This document shows, piece after piece, positions 8,701-16,289 of a DNA stretch of 64,000 nucleotides. The stretch lies in assembly GCF_000375425.1 (NCBI RefSeq), contig NZ_AQXG01000003.1, positions 1 to 64,000 on the forward strand, in the 5' to 3' direction. Under the pieces are notes generated by a model. That model was given only the letters and a program-made list of their open reading frames with translations, was not told the DNA's origin and did not search any database. The translations under genes were made by a program, and so were the position numbers. The DNA is from Gracilimonas tropica DSM 19535. Lineage in GTDB: Bacteria > Bacteroidota > Rhodothermia > Balneolales > Balneolaceae. Each line of letters opens with the position of its first letter. Position 1 is the stretch's first letter.

Positions 8701-10470
8701 AACAAAGCGTTTGACGGTGCCCCGGTAACCCTTTCCGATGGACAAGTGATCCAGGGCAACGGACGATCCATTGCATTGAAAATCGCCTATGATGAATTTG
8801 AAAAACAGGCCAATAAGTACCGAAACTATCTGCTGAAAAATGCTGAAAACTTTGGTTTATCCCGTGAGTATGTAGATAGATTTAGTCAGCCGGTGCTAAT
8901 CCGAAAAGTCTTTGTATCAGAAGATGAAGCCATCAAGCTTGGAAACATTGTTGATACCAGCCAGGCAAAAATGAACCGCTTGGATCAAGCCAAAGCCTAC
9001 ATTCGTCAACTGGACGAGCAAAAGCGCCAAATCATAGGCCGTATCATCAATTCAAGTCGCGGTGAAACGTTAGGTGAGATCCTGGACGATAAAGGCTTAA
9101 TGATTCTGGATCAACTCAAAGACCTGGACAGAACGGGCCTTGTAGAAAACAATGCGCTAACGGGTGATGGAAAAGACTTTCTGAAACAACTGTTCGCCGG
9201 ATTGGTTTTTGACAGTGATAAGAATAAAGATGCCTTAAAGCATTTCGCGAAGCTGCTTCATAACACCAAAGCCGGGATTGAACGCTCTTACGGTTTTATC
9301 ATTCCGTTTATTGGAACCGATCGGGATATTGCCCCGGTACTGCAAAAGTCCATTGAGATTGTTCAGGCTATTCAAAACAGTGATGCCATTGATACGATCC
9401 CGGATTTTCTGGCCCAGGGGGATGCCTTCACCGGAATTAACCGTGATCGTTTCAGCGAGAAGGAAGTACAGCTTGCGGAATTCTTACTTCCACAGAGTAC
9501 CCAAATTGCAATCAAGCGAGCTTTTCAGGTGTACTACTTCAAAAGCATTGGCCGGAATGACTTGCTTAACCCGATTGAAAAAGTTTCTCCGGAGCAGGCG
9601 TTCAAAGATGCCTTTGTCGATCAAGTGCGAATTAACCCGCCATTTATCAGGATTACTGCAACCGGTTTAAGCAAAACCGACAAAGAAAAGCTTAAGGAAC
9701 TGGGTGTCGGAATTCAGCAAAGTGGGCCGGGGTATTACCTGACCTTTGACAGCAAAATCAAAGACAAGGTGAACAAATACCTGGATAAGCAAGACCGGGT
9801 ACGTACCAATCCGCCGGAAGAGTTGATCAAGCTTTACACTCCTGCTGATTTCAAGAAGGGTGATATCGTTCGAGACTATTATGACAACGAGAAGTACGAA
9901 ATGACCAGCAAGCGGAAGGGCACGTACTACTTCAAAAATGTGAACACCGGGAAGCGGGAAAAATTCCGTAAATCGGACAAACGGTTCCTGCGCAACAGGG
10001 ATGTTACACCCACGCTTTCTCTTTTCAGAGAAAATCCAGATCCGTTGGCCTTTATGGGAATCACGGAAAAAGTAACCATTTCTTCTGCAAATGGGATGAA
10101 GGAACTGGAAGGTAAATTCCCAACATTCCTGGCCGGCAACAAGCTTTATATCATGCCTAAGAGCCGCGTCAAAAAAGTGAAAAACATGGTGAATGACCGG
10201 AAAGCGGTTCAGGCTTTTGAAGAGTTCAATAACTATGCGGCCAGTGATGTCGATTACAAGATTGACTTTCCGGAGGATAAATCCGTTCCGGTTGGTACGG
10301 CCGCAAAAATTTGGTACGCCAGTGATAAAGTAATTCAGGAAGGCGACCGGAAAGGGAAGGTCAATCACTACGTACACGAATTTGATGCGGGGAAAAGGCC
10401 GGCTGTTGTGAAAGGGGATGTATTGATCATAGGGAATATTGAATGGGATGCAAGGGGGCTGTTGAACTGA
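5788..10470 (+). CDS. Giant polyvalent protein: RadA-like ATPase + ArdC-like + DUF2958-like + DdrB/ParB-like
   Basis: A 1560-residue fusion. Residues 1-190 are a RecA/RadA-type ATPase: Walker A GPAGSGKST (38-46), Walker B FCIFD (111-115), and HATKAG...HMPDTVL (146-167), which parallels the RadA/Sms signature. Residues 290-420 resemble the ArdC N-terminal ssDNA-binding domain (ELPWQKPWNSKR). Residues 500-620 are a zincin peptidase with HELSHSTGH (535-543) and a downstream acidic helix EELVAEMSAAF. Residues 670-730 carry a short domain with NNFRWAPSKKAW, then a DUF2958-like stretch (DWYITELD, AELGYMSLDEL; 819-854). From about 914 a DdrB/ParB-like domain follows (LIPSHN, QPRDRS, VIQGNGRS). The rest is helical and beta-rich and unassigned. 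Phage polyvalent proteins of this kind are thought to enter the host with the DNA and blunt its defences. The RadA-like head is unusual. Confidence 0.85.
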   Translation: MISAADLAKKKFTGIDLPEPYSTVLGKLPKNFSLAIWGPAGSGKSTVAVDLAKILVESLGKGIYCSSEEGAGPSMQNKIKRLKADHKDLFVMDFEGMEDLKSAIKYSGAKFCIFDSASMSHIKVADMENIHDFCKDSEVAFLYILHATKAGDFKGNTYLIHMPDTVLKVQDGIAKTEKNRFAETPQEFEVRFEVDERENPLNHDSDESWYIEYLDSKNKFRPSIKTFSGKDSYEKAVEWGKKNLPNFNIDMVRLHRENGYRPNPLDSEFYGIDFIESEFQEDLRENKAPSPDELYETITEQILELMESGKELPWQKPWNSKRNFPHSLPTNFISKKAYRGINRLLLMFTRIVKNDEGKKVRVLGGFDHPYYLTTKQIDTLGGRIKEGAVGQYAFYFNVLYAYDQEDPELDYSTTDENKFIKWAEQNWNQISIDEISGSTPKEFAEKHTYPLLRYYNIFNGSDIEGIDFGELPAPKELPESERIKTGELIVENYPNPPEIEFGGDQPAYYPKQDKIKMTEFKQFKDGQKYYSVFFHELSHSTGHSSRLDRGNDTRVRDGSDEDKKAYKFEELVAEMSAAFLCAEAGILFHTREMTAAYLKGYKNALAEYMEDDDRFFFRATSRAQAATDYILDRDENGVPAYRKDLNIEKAETEAETESKSETDIEVISDNNGITVLANSEENRVQILFDSKPSEEIRDLLKANNFRWAPSKKAWQRKLTENARIAAEAMLPALHNQDGNSKSEGQSQKDNSLTQAEREVYNELLPFYQKKALSDQGFKALKSALEKVSKQYQEVPELYAQDGKGKDATIYLHAFNGASDWYITELDKETKEAFGFTVLDQDWPNAELGYMSLDELFGQEDYKPGKSPELDLYWDTKTINEVIGDRKAGEAADQLTKGGYQVDIYFKTDKPVKGQYDIIEARDLIPSHNKDCSQNSKHLISKAQPRDRSGADLCNQSKLMAQKLNPDLITVGNKAFDGAPVTLSDGQVIQGNGRSIALKIAYDEFEKQANKYRNYLLKNAENFGLSREYVDRFSQPVLIRKVFVSEDEAIKLGNIVDTSQAKMNRLDQAKAYIRQLDEQKRQIIGRIINSSRGETLGEILDDKGLMILDQLKDLDRTGLVENNALTGDGKDFLKQLFAGLVFDSDKNKDALKHFAKLLHNTKAGIERSYGFIIPFIGTDRDIAPVLQKSIEIVQAIQNSDAIDTIPDFLAQGDAFTGINRDRFSEKEVQLAEFLLPQSTQIAIKRAFQVYYFKSIGRNDLLNPIEKVSPEQAFKDAFVDQVRINPPFIRITATGLSKTDKEKLKELGVGIQQSGPGYYLTFDSKIKDKVNKYLDKQDRVRTNPPEELIKLYTPADFKKGDIVRDYYDNEKYEMTSKRKGTYYFKNVNTGKREKFRKSDKRFLRNRDVTPTLSLFRENPDPLAFMGITEKVTISSANGMKELEGKFPTFLAGNKLYIMPKSRVKKVKNMVNDRKAVQAFEEFNNYAASDVDYKIDFPEDKSVPVGTAAKIWYASDKVIQEGDRKGKVNHYVHEFDAGKRPAVVKGDVLIIGNIEWDARGLLN

Positions 10471-10539
10471 TGATGAACGTACGAACGAACCGGCCCGGCC
10501 CTACGGGCTATTACCCTAAACCCCAAAAAATTCGCTGAT

Positions 10540-11181
10540 ATGGCAACTGTTTATGCGAAAAATCCCGCTGAGTTGGTGATCCAAAATCCAGCGAAATCAA
10601 GTAAGAAGAAAAACTCAAAAACCACTAAAAAAATGGCGAAACAAAAACGTAAAAAGAACGGCCGGTTTACTTCCAAAAAGAGATCAAACCCGGCAGGAGA
10701 CTTTGTTGATACAGGTAAAAACCTGTTCATGAAATTCGGTTTGGCTGCCTTAGCTGCTACCGGTGTTACCAAGATCATTTCGATTGGAGTGAGTAAAACA
10801 CAGTTGCCCAAAGTGGCCAAAGACGCGGTCATTATTGCAGGCCCGGCAGTCGGTGGAATTATTACCAGCATGGTTGCCGGTAAAAACAATGCCATTGCCC
10901 AGGGTATTGCCGGCGGTATGGTATTGGCCAGTGTGAATACAGCTACGGATCGGTTTATGCCCAAGGAAGGGGATCTGTCCGATAGCGATATGATCGTAAA
11001 AGCCGATGGCTACGTCTATGATCAGAACGGAAACCCGATCGCACAGATCAATATGCCGGGAGCCGAAGAAACCAAAATGCTTCCTGAAAGCACTACGGCT
11101 TTTCAGGTAATTCCCGAACATGACAATATGTTGGGAGAGTTTGAAGGTTCGTTCGAGTCAGGCGAATCCTGGGCCGTTTAA
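10540..11181 (+). CDS. Basic, membrane-spanning protein (possible DNA-membrane linker)
   Basis: A 213-residue protein with three zones. Residues 20-55 are extremely Lys-rich (KKKNSKTTKKMAKQKRKK), as in nucleic-acid-binding tails. Residues 65-130 contain hydrophobic, Ala/Gly-rich segments (FGLAALAATGVTKIISIGV, AVIIAGPAVGGIITSMVAG, IAQGIAGGMVLASV) likely to insert in a membrane. The last 75 residues are acidic and soluble. A protein that binds DNA with one end and sits in a membrane would suit genome attachment to an internal viral membrane. No family recognised. About 70 bases separate it from the polyvalent gene and 105 from the next. Confidence 0.75.
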   Translation: MATVYAKNPAELVIQNPAKSSKKKNSKTTKKMAKQKRKKNGRFTSKKRSNPAGDFVDTGKNLFMKFGLAALAATGVTKIISIGVSKTQLPKVAKDAVIIAGPAVGGIITSMVAGKNNAIAQGIAGGMVLASVNTATDRFMPKEGDLSDSDMIVKADGYVYDQNGNPIAQINMPGAEETKMLPESTTAFQVIPEHDNMLGEFEGSFESGESWAV

Positions 11182-11286
11182 CCTTCTAAAAATTGCTTTG
11201 AAGGATTGGTTGTTGGGGAACAGCCAAAATATGGAATCAGGCCTGTTGGGGGCTAACTGAAACCATAAAGACTAATAGGAACTCCC

Positions 11287-11919
11287 ATGTCTTTTAAAGC
11301 AAAAGTACAATTACCCCAGGGCGTTGAAGTACTACGCCGTTACGACCGTCGTGAAATTGACGGAAATACCCCGAAGTTGAGCCTTTTTACTCCTTCGCCT
11401 CAACCCAACGATCCCGATAACAACTACGTGAATAACCCGCTTCCGGGAGCCAAGAATCACGTTGTTTTGGGCCTGTCTTTGAACTGTACCATCCAGCATC
11501 TTGAAAGTGCGGCCAACATTGACCCCGTGAAGGTGGTGAACCTGCTCAAAGATGCGGTTGTGAAACTCGACACCAATGGTGGCCGGGAAGAGCGTATCCT
11601 TCACCCGATCAAGGATTACATGAACTTCTCCCAAAGTTCGATTGTAACCGCACAGTCGTATGACAGTGCCGCGCCCGCCACTGAAACCAAGATCATTGCT
11701 ACGCTGCAGGCTACCGGCCCGCGTAACATTGATAACCTGTTCTATTTCGAGCCGAATGAAAGCTTCACGTTTGAAGTGCTCTTCAAGAACGGAGACTTCC
11801 CCGCTCAGGCAGACTGGACGCAGGGACGATTTGGCGTTGAAGCCGAACTGTACCTGGCGCAAATGAACGCAAAACAATTGGCGGAATACGACCGCCGGTT
11901 GCAAGCGGCTGCCGGGTAA
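11287..11919 (+). CDS. Beta-rich structural protein, capsid candidate
   Basis: A 210-residue protein with no signal peptide or membrane segment, rich in beta-strand pattern (NHVVLGLSLNCTIQHLESA, ESFTFEVLFKNGDF) and ending in a helical tail (LAQMNAKQLAEYDRRLQ). It sits alone between two gaps, 105 bases upstream and 91 downstream, and a hairpin follows it. That isolation is typical of a gene expressed at high level, as for a capsid protein. Its neighbour at 12011 is also beta-rich; in P23-77-like viruses a small and a large capsid protein are encoded side by side. I infer a structural role but cannot decide between capsid and spike. Confidence 0.6.
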   Translation: MSFKAKVQLPQGVEVLRRYDRREIDGNTPKLSLFTPSPQPNDPDNNYVNNPLPGAKNHVVLGLSLNCTIQHLESAANIDPVKVVNLLKDAVVKLDTNGGREERILHPIKDYMNFSQSSIVTAQSYDSAAPATETKIIATLQATGPRNIDNLFYFEPNESFTFEVLFKNGDFPAQADWTQGRFGVEAELYLAQMNAKQLAEYDRRLQAAAG

Positions 11920-11942
11920 TCTCCCAGGCAAGTGAACTTAAA

Positions 11943-11967
11943 ACCCGGCAGCCAAAAACTGCCGGGT
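11943..11967 (+). terminator. Hairpin after the 210-residue structural gene
   Basis: acccggcag and ctgccgggt form a 9-bp GC-rich stem with a 7-base loop (ccaaaaa), 24 bases after the stop at 11919. Only a weak T-run follows (atttaag), so it may be a partial terminator or an mRNA-stabilising structure that sets high expression of the upstream gene. Confidence 0.55.
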
Positions 11968-12010
11968 ATTTAAGCCCAATCTATCAACAGGTAAATCGAA
12001 CGAAACGAAT

Positions 12011-12760
12011 ATGAATACCCAACTTGAAGAGCTTTTATCAAAAGCCAAATATTACACGCCTGCAAAAAAAGTAGAATTAGCTGCGGGGGAAACGAAAACC
12101 GTCCGGTTTCAGGGCCTTAATGCCAAACGCTATGGAGTGAACCGCCTGGCCATTGGTGGTACCGGTCTTGATTATGTGATGGCCACACTCGCATTTAACA
12201 ATGGCAGAGATAAGAAAATTGATGAAACCAGTCTTTCTGCATTGAGAAAATTGTTCCTGGCCCGATCACTTCGAGGGGCTTTGATTGTGGAAAAGGCTAC
12301 TGAACTTTTTGTAACGCTTACCAATACGGACAATACGGCGCACACGGTCAATGTTCAGCTGATCGGCTACGATGATGAACATTTGATGCATAAGATGGAC
12401 TCTTACGAGGCCAATGGCATTGAATTTCCACAACCTGAATTTGTCTATATCACCAAAACCATTGCATCCGGTGTGGGACAGCAGCGGTTTTCTGTGAACC
12501 TGCCATCTCACAAATTGCGCCTGTACCGGATGGCGGTAAGTACAACCGGCACCGAAGATGAAATACAGCTAAGCATCCGGCAGGATCGAACTCGGATTAA
12601 ACCGGAAGTCTTTCTCAGTCAGATCAATGACGAGTTCGAGGACAAGGACATTATTCTACCGGCTACGCTTCAGGCGCATACCCCGTTCGATCTGTTTGTA
12701 ACCAACACTGGAGCGGGAGCCCATACGGTATCCTTTATTGCTGAATGTTACCGGGTATAA
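12011..12760 (+). CDS. Internally duplicated beta-rich protein, double jelly-roll capsid candidate
   Basis: A 249-residue protein made of two diverged copies. KTVRFQGLNAKRYGVNRLAI (29-48) matches QQRFSVNLPSHKLRLYRMAV (157-176); TELFVTLTNTDNTAHTVNVQ (97-116) matches FDLFVTNTGAGAHTVSFIAE (226-245). Both pairs are spaced about 129 residues apart, so each copy is about 120 residues, the size of one small beta-barrel. Two fused barrels of this size are what defines the capsid proteins of the PRD1/PM2 lineage; PM2's is about 270 residues. The protein has no signal or membrane segment and lies in the middle of the structural block. The duplication is visible; the jelly-roll fold is inferred. Confidence 0.65.
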   Translation: MNTQLEELLSKAKYYTPAKKVELAAGETKTVRFQGLNAKRYGVNRLAIGGTGLDYVMATLAFNNGRDKKIDETSLSALRKLFLARSLRGALIVEKATELFVTLTNTDNTAHTVNVQLIGYDDEHLMHKMDSYEANGIEFPQPEFVYITKTIASGVGQQRFSVNLPSHKLRLYRMAVSTTGTEDEIQLSIRQDRTRIKPEVFLSQINDEFEDKDIILPATLQAHTPFDLFVTNTGAGAHTVSFIAECYRV

Positions 12761-12769
12761 GGGGGCGCT

Positions 12770-13174
12770 ATGGATGATGCAACGAGAATACTATGTGAAA
12801 TTTCTGAAAAGCTGGACGGCTTACAAACCTTGGCTTCCAGGAGTATAGGAGGTGGAGAAGTAACGACACTCATTCTGCCGGTTACCATTGGCAATAATCA
12901 ACCACAACGATTTTCCGATGCAAACCGGGGCAGGGTAGGGCTTGTGATCCAGAACCGATCCGGATCACAACTGTTCATTGCCTTAGCTGGTAACGAAGTG
13001 GAAGTAAGTGAGGATTATTACAGCTTCATTATTGAGCCGGACGATCATTTGATCCTGGACCAAAAATCCCTGCTTGAAACCTATAAAGGTGAAGTTTGGG
13101 GAGTTTGGGGCAACGGTGCCCCAGCAGATAGTCGGGCAATGGTCACCGAATTAAGTATAGAGGAGGCTGAATGA
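12770..13174 (+). CDS. Small beta-rich structural protein
   Basis: A 134-residue protein with ATG 9 bases after the previous stop. A short helix (ILCEISEKLDGLQTL) is followed by beta strands. RGRVGLVIQNRSGSQLFIAL is typical of small phage structural or adaptor beta-domains that carry an IQN followed by a turn. The acidic C-terminus (TELSIEEAE) overlaps the next gene by 4 bases. Minor capsid, vertex (penton-like) or spike-base protein are possible. Function inferred from position only. Confidence 0.6.
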   Translation: MDDATRILCEISEKLDGLQTLASRSIGGGEVTTLILPVTIGNNQPQRFSDANRGRVGLVIQNRSGSQLFIALAGNEVEVSEDYYSFIIEPDDHLILDQKSLLETYKGEVWGVWGNGAPADSRAMVTELSIEEAE

Positions 13175-13752
13175 GCCGGTTCTATCCACCATCGGGAGGA
13201 TCTAATTTACCTTTTGCCTTATACATTGTTTCAGGGATGGTAAAGGAAGGAACATTGATCGTGAGTTGGAGTACCGGCCAACCGGCCAGCCAACAAATGG
13301 ACTATGGGGTTTCAGATAAATCCGTTCCTAATCAAACTCCGATTAAGATTGACGGGGAAGGAAATACCGTGTATTCCATTATGCACGAAATCGCCTTTCC
13401 GAATACTTTTATTGACACTATTCATTATTTCCGGGTTCGCAGTAAAAATCGGGCAGGTAAAGAATTGGTTTCTCCGATCTATGGAGTATATGTAACCAGT
13501 AATCTATCGCTTTCCGGTGCACGGGTTGGAGCTCAGCAAGTAGAAAGCGAAAAGATTACCCCGATTCTGTTCCAGGTTCCAGAAACCGGTGGGTTTACAA
13601 CCAAAGGAAATACAGACTATCCCGAAATAGCTGTCGCTGACTCTGTAGCTGCCTTTAGTGGAGAAGAACTACTAACCGTAGAGGATACCCAAATTGCAAA
13701 TGCGAAATCTACTGCCGGTGCGAATATCATATCGGCGGTCGTGATTAACTGA
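13171..13752 (+). CDS. Fibronectin-III-like protein
   Basis: A 193-residue protein overlapping the preceding gene by 4 bases. Residues 15-110 read as an Ig/fibronectin type III-like sandwich: GTLIVSWSTGQPASQQMDYG, then IHYFRVRSKNRAGKE and a closing VYVTSN, the same pattern seen in many phage surface proteins and in phosphatase N-domains. The remainder is Ser/Thr/Glu-rich without a clear fold. It is likely displayed on the virion surface next to the spike candidate that follows. Confidence 0.6.
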   Translation: MSRFYPPSGGSNLPFALYIVSGMVKEGTLIVSWSTGQPASQQMDYGVSDKSVPNQTPIKIDGEGNTVYSIMHEIAFPNTFIDTIHYFRVRSKNRAGKELVSPIYGVYVTSNLSLSGARVGAQQVESEKITPILFQVPETGGFTTKGNTDYPEIAVADSVAAFSGEELLTVEDTQIANAKSTAGANIISAVVIN

Positions 13753-13784
13753 TGATTTTTAACACACCAATTTAAAAGAGAACT

Positions 13785-15236
13785 ATGAAAACGAATGTTT
13801 CCAATTCCCAACTCAAAGGCATGAAATCAACCAACATTCCCTTAAGAGTAGGTTCACACAAAGGAGGTCTTGATCTGTGGGTTCGTATGAAAATTGACGG
13901 TGAAACCGTTAGCGAATTCCCCGGCCATAGCTTTGTTTCTCAATTTGCTTATGATTTACATGCATTAATGCATGGTGGAGAGGCAGAACGACAAGTTGCG
14001 TTAATAGGGTATAATCTAAATAATAATTACAAAATAATTGATGCAGCCAGTAATGCTTCTCCAATAAGGATAGGGGTTCTCGTATTTTCACAAGCGCTAA
14101 ACAATACTCAGAATGGTGACTTGGTTTGGGTATATGGTGTTCGGGGCAATACGGCTGCAAATGGATTACGTGTTGCCCAAAATGTTGGTGCGAATGGAGA
14201 TTTTGATCTGTATGAATTAGACGGTGTTACTCCTGTGGTAGGTAACGGAGCATATAGTGGGGGTGGCGCTTTCAATGCGATAGGAAAAAGAAACTGGAGT
14301 TTCAATAGAGGGGGAAACCATTCAGCCCCAGTGAATCAAGCTGAATTTGGTTATTGGGAATTAGTTGTTGGTACAGACAATGATCCCGTGAGTATAAATG
14401 ATTTTGGTTTACATAACAGGTGTGCTCCAGGTAATAATGAAGGAGAATTAACTCCATCAGGCAGGTCAATAACAGCCCAAACAACTGATAAACCAAGCAG
14501 TAAGTTTAGCATTCTAACTTCCTACACCAATAACTCCGGTGCTTCAATTGATGTAGCTGAAATTGGCTTAACAAGATGTGTTCGCAATGTGACTAATGAA
14601 GGCTACCAATCTTTGATTGCCAGAGATGTTCTTGATGTACCATTAAGTCTCCCGGTAGGTAAAACTCTTTCTGTAGAATACGAAGTGATAACAGAGTTAC
14701 AGCCAGATACTCAAGACACAGATTTAGACGGCACCAATGGTGGTTTTACAGAGCGTTTCTTGAATAGAATGCGAATCATGGCTTCAAATTCACCTCAAGA
14801 TGGTTACATGAACTTTCTGAATGTAGCTGGGCCTTCTGCAGAATTATCGAGTAATGAACGATCAAATCGTAAAGGTTGGGAATTAGGTATCAGGCTGGGA
14901 ACAGATAATACATATGTGTCTACTACCAATACTGAATTAATCGCTCAAATCGACCATAGCAAAGACGGTTTATATTATTACGGCTCGAATGTTGAAGATG
15001 TAATTATTGATGAGGCTAATAACAAAGCCACTTTTGAAGTTAATCGAATATTTGAAAACAGAAGTGCTGCTCCTATTACAATAAAAGAAGTTGGCTTATT
15101 TGGGAATAATTCTGGTGAAGCGCAGTTCAACGGAGTTTATATGTATGCCCGAACCGCCTTGGCACCGGCTGATCAATTCACTATTCAACCCGGAGAATTC
15201 CGGATTGTTCGTTATACCCTGGAATTCATTGCTTAA
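13785..15236 (+). CDS. Large beta-rich spike or receptor-binding candidate with internal duplication
   Basis: A 483-residue protein. Residues 240-303 and 415-482 are diverged copies (FSILTSYTNNSGASIDVAEI beside FEVNRIFENRSAAPITIKEV). Each copy is preceded by a WEL...GTDN stretch (191-200 and 365-375). An earlier GHSFVSQFAYDLHALM resembles the start of phage tail-fibre or surface proteins. The DNA from about 13900 to 15100 is noticeably more AT-rich than the flanking genes, as is common for host-range genes that are exchanged often. The stop overlaps the start of the transglycosylase gene (TAATG). Role as spike inferred from size, repeats and composition. Confidence 0.6.
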   Translation: MKTNVSNSQLKGMKSTNIPLRVGSHKGGLDLWVRMKIDGETVSEFPGHSFVSQFAYDLHALMHGGEAERQVALIGYNLNNNYKIIDAASNASPIRIGVLVFSQALNNTQNGDLVWVYGVRGNTAANGLRVAQNVGANGDFDLYELDGVTPVVGNGAYSGGGAFNAIGKRNWSFNRGGNHSAPVNQAEFGYWELVVGTDNDPVSINDFGLHNRCAPGNNEGELTPSGRSITAQTTDKPSSKFSILTSYTNNSGASIDVAEIGLTRCVRNVTNEGYQSLIARDVLDVPLSLPVGKTLSVEYEVITELQPDTQDTDLDGTNGGFTERFLNRMRIMASNSPQDGYMNFLNVAGPSAELSSNERSNRKGWELGIRLGTDNTYVSTTNTELIAQIDHSKDGLYYYGSNVEDVIIDEANNKATFEVNRIFENRSAAPITIKEVGLFGNNSGEAQFNGVYMYARTALAPADQFTIQPGEFRIVRYTLEFIA

Positions 15237-15832
15237 TGATTTCCCAGGTGAACATATCAGCGCAGCTGCGTAATGTAAATCGGCTTGGCCTTATGCCTGT
15301 TTTCAAGGGCGTAGCCAACAAGTATGGGCTTTCTTTGAGCCTGCTTTTGGCAATTGCTTCCCGCGAAACCGGTATGGGTACCGATACTTATGTGTTGGCC
15401 AACAACTGGACGGGGAGGGACGGCCATGGCAAAGGGATCATGCAAATTGATGATCGATACCATGCTATTGCCCAAATGATTCCTGCAGATGATCACCCTG
15501 CCAATATTGAATATGCAGCACGTTTTCTTTCCGATCTAAGAAAGGCATTGCCTTCAAAAAAAGCAGCGATTGCCGCTTATAATGCCGGGATAAACGGGGT
15601 TAAAAACGTCTTGGCGCAAGGACTTGATCCCGATGTTGCTACAACCGGAAATAACTATGCAGCCGATGTTTTGAGACGTCAAAAAATGATTCAAAAAGAA
15701 ACCGGTTTTGAATTTCCTATCACGAAGGCCGGATTCATGCAAAGCATTCCAGCCCTTTTATTACTAAGCGGAGGGGGAGGTTTGTTGGTGGAACAATTAA
15801 AAACCCGAAAAAAACAGAAAAAAGGTACCTGA
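15236..15832 (+). CDS. Lytic transglycosylase with C-terminal membrane anchor
   Basis: A 198-residue lysozyme-fold protein. Catalytic Glu44 lies in AIASRETGMGT; GIMQIDDRYH and AAIAAYNAG complete the soluble-transglycosylase signature. A hydrophobic segment near residue 172 (SIPALLLLSGGGGLLV) and a very basic tail (EQLKTRKKQKKGT) anchor it in a membrane. In PRD1 the virion enzyme P7 is also a transglycosylase with a membrane segment, used to open the wall at entry. There is no N-terminal signal peptide, so it is more likely a virion membrane enzyme than a secreted endolysin. Its start overlaps the stop of the spike candidate. Confidence 0.85.
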   Translation: MISQVNISAQLRNVNRLGLMPVFKGVANKYGLSLSLLLAIASRETGMGTDTYVLANNWTGRDGHGKGIMQIDDRYHAIAQMIPADDHPANIEYAARFLSDLRKALPSKKAAIAAYNAGINGVKNVLAQGLDPDVATTGNNYAADVLRRQKMIQKETGFEFPITKAGFMQSIPALLLLSGGGGLLVEQLKTRKKQKKGT

Positions 15833-15833
15833 C

Positions 15834-16289
15834 ATGGGAGCTTTATTAGGACAACAAAATACAGGAACACAAGATCTTGGAAGTGTTTTTGAAGTACCGG
15901 ACATGCAATTAACCCCGGAAATAAATGAACCGGATACAAACTTGGAGAGTGAAAACCCCCGAAACATTGGAAGGGCTAATTCAGATACTGTTCTCCAACG
16001 AAACAGAGAAATTGAACGCTTGAAAAATGAAGCACGAGAGAAAGCGAATCGCCGGATTAAAAAAACGTTCAAGCAGGGGCCAGCGGTTCAGGTTCCGGAA
16101 CCAAAGATCATTAAAGAGCCGGTTAAGACAGATTCTGAAACCAATCAACAGGAAAGTTCAGCAGCATTAGTTATTCCGGGATCAGCCAATCAGGTCATTG
16201 GGATGCTCAAATCCATCCCAAAAAAGTACTACGCCATAGGGGGAGGCTTACTGCTTACAGGAATACTATTGAAGAGAGGAAGAAAATGA
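15834..16289 (+). CDS. Charged protein with C-terminal membrane anchor
   Basis: A 151-residue protein beginning one base after the transglycosylase stop. Residues 1-110 are charged and largely unstructured (DNLESENPRN-like, many Glu/Asn/Lys), with an Arg/Lys-rich helix (REKANRRIKKTFKQG). The end is KKYYAIGGGLLLTGILL followed by KRGRK, matching the anchor of its neighbours. The stop overlaps the start of the next gene by 4 bases. No family recognised. Membrane-associated role in the virion or in lysis inferred from context. Confidence 0.7.
   Translation: MGALLGQQNTGTQDLGSVFEVPDMQLTPEINEPDTNLESENPRNIGRANSDTVLQRNREIERLKNEAREKANRRIKKTFKQGPAVQVPEPKIIKEPVKTDSETNQQESSAALVIPGSANQVIGMLKSIPKKYYAIGGGLLLTGILLKRGRK

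Noticed and set aside
9667..10377. 236-residue minus-strand frame opposite the polyvalent gene
   Set aside because: It lies fully within a strongly supported gene on the other strand and has no recognisable motif; shadow frame.
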